From NCBI GenBank assembly GCA_032718475.1, contig JAUCBJ010007309.1, positions 1 to 34,009 on the forward strand: a DNA stretch of 34,009 nucleotides. Direction: 5' to 3'. Position numbers and translations under genes: made by a program. This DNA comes from Nemertoderma westbladi. Taxonomy: Eukaryota > Xenacoelomorpha > Nemertodermatida > Nemertodermatidae. Positions within the stretch are counted from its first letter, which is position 1; the number at the start of each line of letters is the position of its first letter. This document shows positions 18,214-28,032 of the stretch, one piece after another. The notes beneath the pieces are model-generated. The model was not told the origin of the DNA. It was given only the letters and a program-made list of their open reading frames with translations, and did no database searches.

Positions 18214-19062
18214 CTAACCAATTATTATCCAGTCCTCCTGTAAGATATACCTCTTCTGGTATGTCTTAATCGTCCCCCTTCGGAAGTGATATAACTCCTC
18301 CCTCCCCGATCTCGCGCCCCACTTGAGTGAGTAGTATTTGACTACCCTGGCTAGCCTCCAGTGATTGTTGATAATCGTGTCGTCGATCACGATTATTAAA
18401 TCACCCTTCCTAAGCTCCTTCTGACTATTCCTCCACATGCTTCTGTTGTGCAGCGTTGGCAGGTACTCTTGAATCCACCTTTTCCAATACTCTGCACATA
18501 TTGCCTTAGCTACCTTCCAGCTCTGACGCGAGTTTATATCGTCTGGGTCGATATTTCGCATGTCTATCATTGCTGGCCTCTCCATTAAAAGATGTGCTGG
18601 CGTAAGAATGTCCAGCGTCTCTGGATCATGGTTCTCGAGATACAGCGGTCAGCTGTTGAATATCCCCTCGCACTTTGCCAGCACCGTCCTCAATACATCC
18701 TCGGTTACCATATGATTGTTCATGAGCTGCTTTGAGCTTCCTACTAGACGTTCTACGCAACCCAGCATATGCGGTGCATATGGCGTCCTCCTTTCCCATC
18801 TAATCAGGTGCCTCCTCATTGCCCCCTTAACATCCTCTCCCTCCCAAATGTCGAAGGCCTCCACCAACTCATTCTCTGCTCCAATGAAGTTGGTCCCATT
18901 ATCGGAGTAAAGCACTTTGACTGTTCCTCCTCGGCGGCTCATGAATCTTTCTAGCGCATTGATAAATGCCGACGCCGTAGCGTCCTGCGCCAGTTCTATA
19001 CCCACGGCCCTTGTGTTATTACATACGAAGATTATAACGCAGCGCTTCTCGTTATGCCACAA
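18214..19062 (-). pseudogene. BEL/Pao integrase catalytic core and C-terminal domain
   Basis: One minus frame holds most of the core: TRAVGIELAQDATASAFINA, then YSDNGTNFIGAE (second catalytic Asp) and APHMLGCVERLVGSSK (catalytic Glu). TGA at 18649-18651 falls at the place of the conserved Arg in the NSRPL motif; a CGA-to-TGA change explains it. The same frame then continues to 18214 with LTPAHLL, WKVAKAICAEYWKRWIQEYL, LRKGDLIIVIDD and NHWRLARVVKYY, the Pao-type C-terminal domain. The first catalytic Asp lies upstream in another frame. The enzyme would join element ends to target DNA; this copy is broken. Confidence 0.85.
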
Positions 19063-19782
19063 CCTTGATCTTTATCAGCCCAAACATGTCCACGCTACTT
19101 TGTGTGAACAGTGGGTCGTGATGCCTCACCCTAGTTGTTGGCAGTGGTGCCATCTCCTGCACGGCCCTCTCCTTCTTCATCCGCCGGCATGTCTGCAATT
19201 GCCCCACTACCGCCTTCACCATCTCCAAAGTTGAGTTATCCACTATTTATTCCTAATCGCGTTTAAGGTTGCATTGGTACCACCATGAACTATGGTCTTA
19301 TGGGCATCCCATATGATCTGGTGAACAATTGATGACTTGTTAGGGATTATTACTGGCTTTGGTGGAACCAAGGCACTGGTGTTATTAGCCACCCTGGAAT
19401 ACATGACCAGGATTCCATCCTCATCCAGTTGCGGCGACAGCGCATGGATCCTGCTATCCTGTCGAAGACATTATTGATTCTTAATACAGTTAATTTCGTC
19501 CCCGAATGCCTTCCCTTGCTCATATTTTATCACGGCTTTGGCCGCTCCTTCCAGATCAATGGTGGGTTTAGGTTTCCTACCCGTACCAGCTCCCCTGACG
19601 AATTCTCCACGAATATGCCACAAACTTCTTCGTCTTATACCAGCTAGAGCTATAAACGTGTAGCCTATCCGTGGGTTATCACTCAACTCTATTGTCTTAG
19701 ATTGTGATGACACCTCCTTAACCTCCCTCACTAACTGGCTGAATATCCCCTCCCCCTCCGATTCGTTTCCCTCATCCTCCAC
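19052..19782 (-). pseudogene. BEL pol: pre-integrase segment and integrase zinc-binding domain
   Basis: 19782-19471 ends in AVIKYEQGKAFGDEINCIKN, the segment that precedes integrase in BEL pol. After frame changes, LSPQLDEDGILVMYSRV and IIWDAHKTIVHGGTNA follow (about 19450-19260), then CRRMKKERAVQEMAPLP and SVDMFGLIKIK (19243-19052), which carries the first catalytic Asp. The His pair is visible; of the usual CxxC only the second Cys remains (LQTC). The frame differs from the core that follows, so at least three disruptions separate the parts. Confidence 0.78.
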
Positions 19783-19851
19783 TACTATCTCCTCTCCCTT
19801 TGGATCTTCCTTTTTTTTCTTTACACTCTCTCGCTAGCCCCCTCTCCCTTT

Positions 19852-20740
19852 CTAACACGCAGTCCCCTCGTCCAACTGCCTCTCTAACTCTCTTTGGTCT
19901 AGCTCGACCATGTCTAGCTGACATGCCAGATCTTTCTCTAACACCCTTCTTGCTTTCGCAGAGTGTGAAGCGGACTTTTCGGTTGCGACGGACTCCCGTC
20001 GCCTGCCGGTTTTACTACTTTTATTGTGCTTGCTAGTGGTCTTACCAACGGACAACACAGAATCCTCTGGATTTACCTCGGCTTCGGCTTCGTTTGAAAT
20101 TGCCCAACCCACTAACTTAATGCCCTGTGCATCTACTAGATAAGGCCCTATGTACACTACACCATACGGCATCATCCCCGATCACCACAATTCATACAGT
20201 TCTGTGGCGACCTCTCTCGCCCTCTCATTCGCCAACTTGCCCTACCCAAATCGGACTAAGTAGTGAAAATGTTTATTGCACTCACCGAGTCTGCGGTTTA
20301 ACTTGGGCTCGTCTACCTTTCCTCCTTTCTTGGCATCATTGAGGATCTTTCTTGTGGTGATGTACCAACGTCATAGGCGACACTGGCCGCCCCACGATTG
20401 CTGTTCCGGTGGGTCATTCGCCGCCGGTAGCCACTGGTTGGCTGGTGACCCCGGCGCTCTTCTCGCCGCTCTCCTCCTGTATCAACTCACGTTCCTCATC
20501 ACCTCGTACTCATCCGCCTTCCACTTCTCCAACCAAACAGTCGTTCTTCGGCGAATCTGGTGTGGCAGGCTGGTACCACCTAGTCGCCGCCTCCCAAATC
20601 ATTGCGTCTCTGTCGCTGGGAGTGCGCGGCAGACTTCCTCCCTTCTCCGAACCCTGGGGCATCGTTGGTTCGCTCATCTCGTTTCTTTTGATGTTCATCA
20701 CAAAGAAGCAGGTTTAAACTATTTAAGTCGCGGTTTAAAC
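19852..20740 (-). pseudogene. Gag-like remnant of the BEL element
   Basis: The first coding region after the 5' LTR on minus. Several frames are needed: MSEPTMPQGSEKGG near 20680, a middle part with KLNRRLGECNKHFHYLVRF near 20250, then 20175-19852 with MPYGVVYIGPYLVDAQG and a charged end rich in Ser/Lys/Arg and Glu/Leu (LEKDLACQLDMVELDQRELE), probably a coiled coil. Position and the coiled-coil-like end fit BEL gag. A nucleocapsid knuckle is not in this block. No sequence-level match was recognised, so the name rests on position. Confidence 0.5.
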
Positions 20741-21350
20741 TGTGACGGGATCCGAGTTTGCGAGAGATCCCGACCAGTGTATGTTTCGTGGTCAATACGC
20801 GTCGGCGCGTCCACTGATGTGGTTGTCACTAAAGGCTTGGGGCCGAAAGGCCGAAGGCTGGTATAATAAAGTTTGAGTTTTAGGGTAAACCCAATTATTG
20901 TTGTTAATAATCTCAGAAGTATGAGTACCGGTAATATAGCACAATCAGTATTGCACAATGACAGCATTAACGACGACAGTTTAAACTGTATAACTTATAC
21001 CCTGAATAATAGCCAACTTGATCATAATTAACACTGAGTAACAGTTATATGGACATTGCATAGGAGGTTACACACATTGCTTACTGTATTGACCTATCAG
21101 TAAATGCGCAGTAATTGATAGTGTACCGCCCCACTATTGGTTGGTTTTCCTCCCCTAGCCACTCCCTGTCTTTCCTGGCCCTGTGTTGGCTTCCTCCTGA
21201 GATGTGTTGGCATCTCTCTCTGCTGGCAGTGTATATTGCCTTATTCCCTCTAGTATGCAATATTGCATTGGGCAATATTGCATATCTAATCGTGATTCAT
21301 AAATCACGATTTTCCCTATTTTCCACTGGGTGGTGCAGCGTCCGCTAACA
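20741..21350 (-). repeat. 5' LTR of the BEL element
   Basis: A 610-bp partner of 9087-9704. In minus orientation it starts TGTTAGCG and ends CGTCACA. The DNA directly inside it (20717-20740) contains two GTTTAAAC palindromes and no obvious TGG that would begin a tRNA primer site. Confidence 0.88.
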
Positions 21351-21355
21351 ATAAT
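21351..21355. repeat. 5-bp target duplication of the BEL element, right copy
   Basis: ATAAT directly follows the LTR end CGCTAACA and equals 9082-9086. Confidence 0.8.
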
Positions 21356-22688
21356 ATAGATTATCTTGTCCTGTACTGTACGTACATACAATGTTAGGGA
21401 TAGCTCCATGAGGATTATCCTCGTTTCCATGGAGGTCCCTTTAAAAAGTGAACGCAGCGTGTAGATAATTAAAATAACAATTTAATTTGTTAAAATATCC
21501 GAATGGTATTACAACCAGCTTGTACATATTAAATTTAGAACAATGGAATATTAAACAGAGTGGGAAGTCCTGCAGATGTAGTAAATAAAATCACAACATT
21601 GGTCTATAGGGTCTGTAACATCCAACCATATAGAGAAACACACAGCGAGAAGCACACAGGGAGAAGTGTGTAAAAGCTTTTGCGGACAAAAAAAATCATT
21701 TTGAGCAATGCGCTGAAATACTCTAAAGGACTTATAAACTTATGCATCTACGCATCTGTCCAAAATCAGAGCTGAGATGAAGAAATCTACCAGCTGTTTC
21801 TTTGTGTAGGACGTGTGTTATTTGTTGACATATTTCAGCCAATCATCGCGATCTCCCTTTACCTGTGCTCTGTAGCCTATGTAAAATGACGCAATGCAAC
21901 AAATTTCTCAGAATTCATTCATTCTGATTTTCTGGCTGTTTTGACTTTGCCCGGAAACATCAGTGGCTTGAGAGAGTCATAAGAACGCAAATCTATTAAC
22001 ATTTCATAACAAAACATATTTCATACATCAATTCATACCACAATTCTGAATTCTGATACTGCAACATAGCTGTTGCACCGCTAACACCGTTTTTTACTGT
22101 TTTATAATATTGTTTGTTGCTGTTATATATTAATGGATGTTATATTTGGAGAATACTGATGAATAACCGTTAAATCCCCCTTAACTTTCTTAATTACTGA
22201 GGTAAGCAGAAGGGTGTATCAGTAGCAATTGTAGCTCAATTTATAGTGGTCTGTATGAATTTAATGCTATTTCATAACCCCAATGTATGTGAGTTGCAAT
22301 CCTCCTTATATATGACTAAAATCGGTGACAGTTGGCAAATCAGTGTGTGTTAGTGAGATTATTGGTACAGAAATTGAGTGTGAAGGTTAATAAAGCATTC
22401 ATAAATCCATTTGCGTTATCTCACGGCCACTCGTTGTAATTAGTGCAGACATAATAGTGATACTTAAAGCGCCACGCCCCAACGGAACTGTTAATATTTC
22501 CCTGAAAGTAAATATAGTTGTCGGAGATTATATAGTAGTGATCAATCGAATAATACAAAATAGCCTACTTCATTCTCTACAATAGAATCCAGTCTCCCAC
22601 ATCCATGGGTCATACGCCGTGCTAGACTGGCTTCAGCTGATGTCATTTAGTACGGGCGATTATCAACTCCTAAGACACTTAAATTAGC
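21356..22688. other. Noncoding stretch
   Basis: No ORF above chance, tRNA or repeat family was recognised. The composition is AT-rich with ordinary short words. Confidence 0.5.
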
Positions 22689-22689
22689 G

Positions 22690-22709
22690 GGTTAAACTGC
22701 TAAAGGTCT
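22690..22709. repeat. Copy of the dispersed repeat seen at the left window edge
   Basis: GGTTAAACTGCTAAAGGTCT is identical to bases 1-20; GCGCGAA follows at nearly the same distance in both. Confidence 0.6.
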
Positions 22710-22750
22710 AAATGCGCGAAGAAAGTGCGACACTGATTGATGTGCGACAC

Positions 22751-22842
22751 TGACAGCTGATTGGCTAGATCAGTGTGACAGCTGATTGGCTAGATCAGTG
22801 TGACAGCTGATTGGCTAGATCAGTGTGACAGCTGATTGGCTG
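22751..22842. repeat. 25-bp tandem repeat, about 3.7 copies
   Basis: The unit TGACAGCTGATTGGCTAGAT plus CAGTG starts at 22751, 22776, 22801 and 22826. Copies are identical; the last is truncated. CAGCTG and ATTGG (inverted CCAAT) occur in each unit. Confidence 0.92.
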
Positions 22843-23239
22843 ACAGTACAGTAAGTTATCTGTAAATAGGTTTTTGCCCAGATCACCGGTGGTATCATAA
22901 TAGACAAAGAGTTAGTGCGTTTAGAAGGACCTTTTTCTAAGTGACCAAAAATATAATTTGAAATGAAATAACTGAGTATATTTCGGGCAACAGCCCTTTA
23001 TCAACTCAATTCAGTTAAACTGCATGCCGGTGTAAAGTACAGAAATACATGCAGGACTAAACAACTACAGGACTAAACTAGTACTGTACAAGACAGTCTT
23101 TGATTCCTTACTGGTAAGTGTTAGTAAGGTAAGTGGTAAGGCTGTCTAAATTACTACTAATTGCATCAAATTGATAGAACTGAACAATTGTACCTATTTT
23201 GGTTCCTTTTTTTGGCCATTGCATCTCGGGCATTAATTT
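22843..23239. other. Noncoding stretch before the LINE
   Basis: No gene recognised. A TATTTCGGGCAACAGCCC phrase near 22979 is partly self-complementary. Confidence 0.4.
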
Positions 23240-23830
23240 TTGGTGGAGTAGGAATTCTGCTAAGCCCATTTGCACCTAAACAACATCGAATCTATAAATT
23301 CCAGGCTTATGATCGCAACATTTGATGGGAATCACAAGGCAACAGTTATATGTTGCTACATTCCAACCAATGCCTCAGAGCCAGAACAAGCAGTCAAGTT
23401 TTATGAAGATCTGACTGGACTTATAAAGGACATTCCGAAACACAATGTAAAAGTCATTGCTGGTGACCTGGATGCACAAATTGGCCCAGAAGACATCAAG
23501 GGTTACACCTATAACACCAGTTCTAACAGAAATGGGTACTTACTTTTAGACCTAATCGAAGAATGTGAATTGATACCAACAAACAACACATTCGAAAAGA
23601 GTAAGGGGAAGCTTTGGACCTTTCAATACCCTAATGGAACCAAAGCACAACTGGATTACATCCTTATAAACAAAAAGTGGATAAACAGCATCATCAACTG
23701 CGAGGCATACAGTTCGTTCAACCTAATTGGTTCGGACCACAGAATTGTGATTGCAGAGATCAGACTCAGTTTGAGAGCCAGCAAACCCAGGACAAGCAAG
23801 CAAATCAACTATGACTGGGAGAAACTCAGA
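23240..23830 (+). pseudogene. LINE ORF2 fragment: apurinic-type endonuclease domain
   Basis: Plus strand. A GVGILLSP start (about 23240-23265) is followed by a frame change, then 23270 onward reads as an exonuclease-endonuclease-phosphatase fold: IATFDGNHKATVICCYIPTN, AGDLDAQIG (normally GDxN), NRNGYLLLDLIEE, KLWTFQYPNGTKAQLDYILI and IGSDHRIVIAEIRLSLR (catalytic SDH). This domain nicks target DNA for LINE integration. The Asn of GDxN is Asp here, and with the frameshift the copy is dead. The ORF is interrupted at 23830 by an antisense insertion and resumes at 25350. Confidence 0.85.
23822..23830. repeat. 9-bp target duplication of the nested LINE, left copy
   Basis: AAACTCAGA is identical to 25350-25358. 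The host LINE frame continues across if the insertion and one copy are removed. Confidence 0.75.
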
Positions 23831-25349
23831 CTACTACTAGGATCGGCTTGCTGCATTGCAACTGCATTTTTAAGAATGCTGTGCCGGCTTGTCGACAAAA
23901 TTGCGCTGCCACAACTCCCTATCACCCATGACATTTGCTAGATCATCCGCATCTTCAAGGCCAGTGTCCCTTAAGATGCGTCTCAAGAAAGTCATGGCTG
24001 TCCACCATGCTTCTTCACTCCATGAGGCTGCGAAAGTACAAGATTATGCACTGTCTGGTCCTCACGGCGAAAGCAATGTCCGGCAAAGCGGAGGCTATTT
24101 TGTTCTAGTGTCAAGCTTGGGGGAACAAATGAGACACCTCCAATGTTATATAGTGGCTGGTTGGAGATGTGTGCATTGTACTTGACACAATGAACGCGGC
24201 GTAGCATTCTTGTGAATGTGCCATCCAGAGATTTGGTGTCCTCAGCAGTTAGAGCCCAGCGTGGACTCTCATAGAGGAGTACTAGAAATACTGCTGCTCT
24301 AAATAATCGGACCTTAAGTTTCCGATTAATTCTCGGTGACTTCCAAACCCTGGAAAGCCTATTCAAGACTGCCCATGCCTTTCCCTTACGTATTCGAAGG
24401 TCCTAACCTGACTTCCAGATCCATGATACCAGGTAACAGAAGTCGTCCACATGCTCAAGCATACCATCCTTTGAGCTTATCCTCATTCGATCAGAGACTT
24501 GCTGAGCACTTTCAAAGTTAACTGTCAAAATTTCGGTCTTTCTGGAGTTAATAAAAAGACCAACAGTAGAAGCAGCCTGTTCTAATGACCTGAGGAGCCG
24601 TTGGGCTCCCTCTAGTGATTCTGAGAGTACTCCTAAGTCATCAGCAAAGTCTACATCAGTTAGGTACTTGGCAGGATTTCCTCGACTTCTGGAGCCAGTA
24701 GGTGGAGTTATCATCACCCCATCATCATGATGATCTAAGGACATGCGTAGAACATAGTCAACCACAATTATGAACAAGAATGGTGCAAGTGTGTCTCCCT
24801 GGAGGACGCCCCATAACACTTCAAATGGTTCTGTGTCACCGTCAACAGTAGACACAAATGTTGTCGAACCATCGTATGGTCTGATCTGATTGCTGCAATA
24901 ATATTATCAGGAATCCCATATAATAAAAGTATGCTGAACATACGTGAGCGAGAGACTGAATCAAAGGCCTTGAAGAAGTTTAACAAAGATAACAGCCAGG
25001 TGCCTGTCTATTTTTTTTTGAAAACTCTTCAATTATCCTTCTAAGTGCCAAAATGGGCTCCATGGTCCCACGACCTTTACGGAACCCATTCAGATTTCCA
25101 CGGAGCAGTCTCTCAATGGGATCCCTGATGCGATTTAATAGAATTCTATTGTATAGCTTTGCAGCAATCGAGATTAATGAGATTCCCCGAAAAGAACCAT
25201 AGAGTGTTAGGTTGCCCTTCTTGGGAACTTTCACCAACTTATTTGTTTTCATTTCTTGTGGGACTCCTGTTGTTTGGTACATGTCTACTATGATGGGATA
25301 GATGAGCTTTAAACAAGGATTTAATAGAATTCTATTGCATAGAATTCAA
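23831..25349 (-). mobile_element. 5'-truncated LINE of the same family, inserted antisense
   Basis: Minus-strand RT in several frames: KLVKVPKKGNLTLYGSFRGI and GNLNGFRKGRGTMEPILALR (24980-25282), FFKAFDSVSRSRMF (near 24970), GVLQGDTLAPFLFIIVVDYV and DVDFADDLGVLSES with catalytic FADD (24403-24855), then a C-terminal region with FAGHCFRRED (23992-24366) that runs to a stop near 23860 and a TAGTAG tail. Frame changes show it is inactive. It starts at the beginning of the RT domain, so its 5' part is lost. A 9-bp duplication flanks it. Both this and the interrupted LINE share the family's endonuclease/RT organisation, as judged by known relatives. Confidence 0.8.
25318..25342. repeat. 25-bp duplication at the LINE 5' junction
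   Basis: It repeats 25132-25156 in the same orientation with one mismatch. It lies at the 5' end of the antisense insertion and contains the palindrome AATAGAATTCTATT. Confidence 0.8.
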
Positions 25350-25546
25350 AAACTCAGAACTGACAATGCTGTAAAGGATGCTTACACAGTAGAAGTTCAA
25401 AACCGCTTTGAAGCACTTCAGTCAATGGATGAGGACCAGTCCACCGATTCAATATACCAGAATATAATAACAGCCCACAAGGAATCAGCTAAGAGGCAGA
25501 TCCCCCAGAAACCCAAACGAAAACAGTATGTGTCATGGCAAAACTT
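25350..25546 (+). pseudogene. LINE ORF2 fragment, linker between endonuclease and RT
   Basis: It resumes the plus-strand LINE after the insertion: KLRTDNAVKDAYTVEVQNRF, then ESAKRQIPQ and PKRKQYVSWQNL, matching the linker that precedes RT in this LINE type. It ends abruptly near 25546, where another open frame of different character begins. The RT of this older copy is missing. Confidence 0.65.
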
Positions 25547-26005
25547 ATTGCCTTGTTGCCTCAATTATATGATGAATTATTAGTATATAATATTCGGCTC
25601 TCTGAAGTAAAAGGTACAGCTTATAGAATATTTGTTAATGGCAAAGTGTATCACTCATTTCAACACACACGCAAATTGCGATCTAAGTCATATTTGGCCT
25701 TTACTAAAAATGAGCATAATGATTTTGTATTTTTAAATATTGATTATATTATTGTGCATAACAGTGGCAAAATTTATTGCCTTTGTAGCTCATTTGTAGG
25801 AAATTCAATACTAGGCGATCTCGACTTATCCAATCTCAGTGATGATTTGAAACAGTGTTTATATAGGAATGCACGTTTTTTTTTATTAACTAGTTCTGGC
25901 AAAATCGTAGTTGAAAGTACAAAACTAGTTAATTATTTTATTGGTTTTTCATATGGTGAAAAATATTTTGGAGTACCATGCATCAGCGACAATGACCATG
26001 ATTGA
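25535..26005 (+). CDS. Unrecognised 156-codon ORF
   Basis: Plus strand, ATG at 25535, stop TGA at 26003-26005; the start lies in the LINE linker but in another frame, so the true beginning is uncertain (homology probably starts near 25550). The protein is beta-rich in appearance, with YRIFVNGKVYHSFQHTRKLR, NDFVFLNIDYIIVHNSGKIY and LYRNARFFLLTSSGKIVVES, and ends DNDHD. No zinc site, catalytic triad or membrane segment stands out. The arrangement resembles the C-terminal end of uncharacterised transposon-encoded proteins in animals, but that is a weak impression. An intact frame in AT-rich DNA suggests a recent origin. Confidence 0.4.
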   Translation: MAKLIALLPQLYDELLVYNIRLSEVKGTAYRIFVNGKVYHSFQHTRKLRSKSYLAFTKNEHNDFVFLNIDYIIVHNSGKIYCLCSSFVGNSILGDLDLSNLSDDLKQCLYRNARFFLLTSSGKIVVESTKLVNYFIGFSYGEKYFGVPCISDNDHD

Positions 26006-26586
26006 ACACGTGTTGCTACAACAGCTGCGAGAAATTTTAGTAATATCTGTTTATCGAGTATCTGATAAAACTAATAAGTTTGGTGTTATTTTTTTATGTT
26101 TTTATACCTCAGAAATAGTTTTAGAATAAATTTCGTACTTTTGGCTAACCCTGTAAATTCTACAATAAAATAGCTTAGTATTTTGATATACCATGACCAG
26201 TAATCTTGCCGGGTTTAACTGCTTTCAAACCGTGTTGAAACTGGTGAATTAGTATTCATCTTAACAAAATAAAACCATAAAAAGTAGTAATTGTTAGTTT
26301 TAGTTTTTATAGTTTTAGTTATGCAAATGGTGTGAAATATTTCAGAGTATCGCGCAATTCCCTTAGTATCATTTAGTAACGTTACAGTTACAGTAACAGC
26401 AATGTTTATCTTGTTTAGTATGTAAAAGATGTTTAATTGCTTTATAATTAAATTTAAATGTCTTGAATCAATATTAATATTAGTTTCCCACCGCTGAGGC
26501 TGAAATAATTCTGGAACCTACGACCTGTATAAAAGGGAGAAAGGGAGAACCTCATAGACCCATGTATAAAATAATTAACGACCCGA
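26006..26586. other. AT-rich stretch without recognised gene
   Basis: No ORF or repeat is recognised; it may be the 3' noncoding part of whatever element carries the preceding ORF. Confidence 0.4.
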
Positions 26587-26613
26587 CCCCCCCCCCCCCC
26601 CCCCCTCCCCCCC
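26587..26613. repeat. Poly-C tract
   Basis: Nineteen C, one T, then seven C. Confidence 0.9.
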
Positions 26614-26640
26614 TCTTCCGGGATGTATACAAAATTTTAA

Positions 26641-26750
26641 AAGCTTGCTAACTTTATATAAGAACTTAGCAAAACTTGATAACTTTATATAAGAACTTAG
26701 CAAAACTTGATAACTTTATATAAGAACTTTGCAAAACTTGATAACTTTCC
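26641..26750. repeat. 31-bp tandem repeat, about 3.5 copies
   Basis: Units start with AAAACTTGATAACTTTATAT at 26671 and 26702, with an earlier variant at 26641 and a partial one at 26733. Confidence 0.88.
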
Positions 26751-26984
26751 TTAATACATTTTTCAAGATAATTACACATTTGATAAACTTAACAAAACTT
26801 GCAAATTCCTTAACTAATTTTATAGACTTGGTAGGCATTTTAAAATGGATGTTCTAAGCTTACTATGTTTTGCAAAGTACTTCTCACATTTTTGAACCGA
26901 ATTACTTTCAAGCATTTTCTAAATTAGTAAGGTATTATGGTCCGGGTGGCTAGTCCCTTTCAAACATTAGTGCAGAAACCAAAA

Positions 26985-27075
26985 CTGCCTGGCCCCCATG
27001 CAGGGGTCGAACCAAGACCTCTGGAGAGATGTGTATTCAATGCATCTTACACCAACGTGGAACTTGGTGTAGTGC
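26985..27075 (-). mobile_element. Possible tRNA-derived SINE fragment
   Basis: The minus strand contains GGTTCGACCC, a good RNA polymerase III B box, preceded by a stretch that could be an anticodon arm. No A box or complete cloverleaf is seen, so this is not a functional tRNA gene. Confidence 0.3.
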
Positions 27076-27118
27076 ACGAATGTTTTAGACACAACCAAGG
27101 ACAACTACGATATACGAT

Positions 27119-28032
27119 AGTACACCATGACCCGTAATATAGTGTCATTTTCTGATGACACGGACCCCCCCCCCCCCCCCCCCCCCCCAATTTTTCTACA
27201 AATCTTGATCATATTGCTTGAAATTTGAAACACAACTTGTTCCACTCACCGTCGTTGACCCCATGAAGCCGGAATTTTCGATTCCGCCTTTAAATTTTTT
27301 TATACGCGTTTTAAAAAAGTGGTTTTTGCGAAATTGCACATCTCCTATCATCGCCATTCTTCACATTAACCTCGCTTTATAGATATCATTAAAAAGCTTG
27401 CGTTCAAAGGATTCCAAATATGTAACAATGTTTGAATTTCGTTGTGAAACAGCTGAGATATAGGCGTTCAAAGATTGCAAGAATTATCGTTCGCTGCAGG
27501 CCATTTATTCTATTTAATAAATACACAATATTCTGGAACAATTTGTTTATGTATGATTAGCTATGCAATATATATATTGTATAGGCATACCGCTGTTGCC
27601 TACCAACTCATAAAATACATAACACGTTTTAGAATTTTGTGTATTTATTAAATAGAATAAATGTCTTGCAGCGAACAATAATTCTTGCAATCTTTGAACG
27701 CCTATTTCTCAGCTGTTTCTCAACGAAATTCAGATATTGTTACATATTTGGAATCCTTGTAACGTAAGCTTTCTATTGATATGAAAAAATTACGACTAAT
27801 GTGGAGAATGAAATTTAATGATACAGATGGTGCGATTTCGCAAAAGACACATTTTTAAAACGCTTTTAGAAAAAATTTAAAGGCGAAATCGAAAATTCCG
27901 GCTTCATGGTAACAACCACGGTGAGTTGAACTAGTTGTGTTTCAAATTTCAAGCAATGTGATAAAGATTTGTAGAAAAAAAATTTTTTTGGGGGGTCCGT
28001 GTCATCAGAAAAACGGGTCATGGTGAGTACTA
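27119..28032. mobile_element. 0.9-kb foldback element
   Basis: Arms 27119-27540 and 27625-28032 are inverted copies of each other, differing by substitutions and indels; the spacer is about 85 bp and itself partly palindromic. The outer ends read TACACCATGACCCG and its near complement. The left arm has a 24-C run (27165-27188), while the right arm has only six G at the matching place (27990-27995). No coding region is present. Confidence 0.85.

Larger units (their letters stand above)
9087..21350 (-). mobile_element. BEL/Pao LTR retrotransposon, internally deleted and interrupted
   Basis: Two direct LTRs (9087-9704 and 20741-21350) are flanked by ATAAT. Coding remnants lie on minus: gag-like (about 20740-19850), pre-integrase and integrase (19782-18214) and a zinc-finger ORF (18202 onward). 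No protease, reverse transcriptase or RNase H of the BEL type is visible, so this copy appears unable to transpose alone. Removing the inserted 10446-17278 element and one copy of its 6-bp duplication leaves about 5.4 kb. The integrase C-terminal region (EYWKRWIQEYLP... and KGDLIIVIDD) is diagnostic of Pao rather than Ty3. The LTRs differ by many substitutions, so the insertion is not recent. Confidence 0.88.

Noticed and set aside
20717-20740. tRNA primer binding site of the BEL element
   Set aside because: No TGG adjoins the inner LTR end; only GTTTAAAC palindromes are present, so no primer tRNA can be named.
22751-22842. CRISPR array
   Set aside because: Units are contiguous and identical with no spacers, in an animal genome.
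26985-27075. Functional tRNA gene
   Set aside because: Only a B box is convincing; no acceptor stem or A box.
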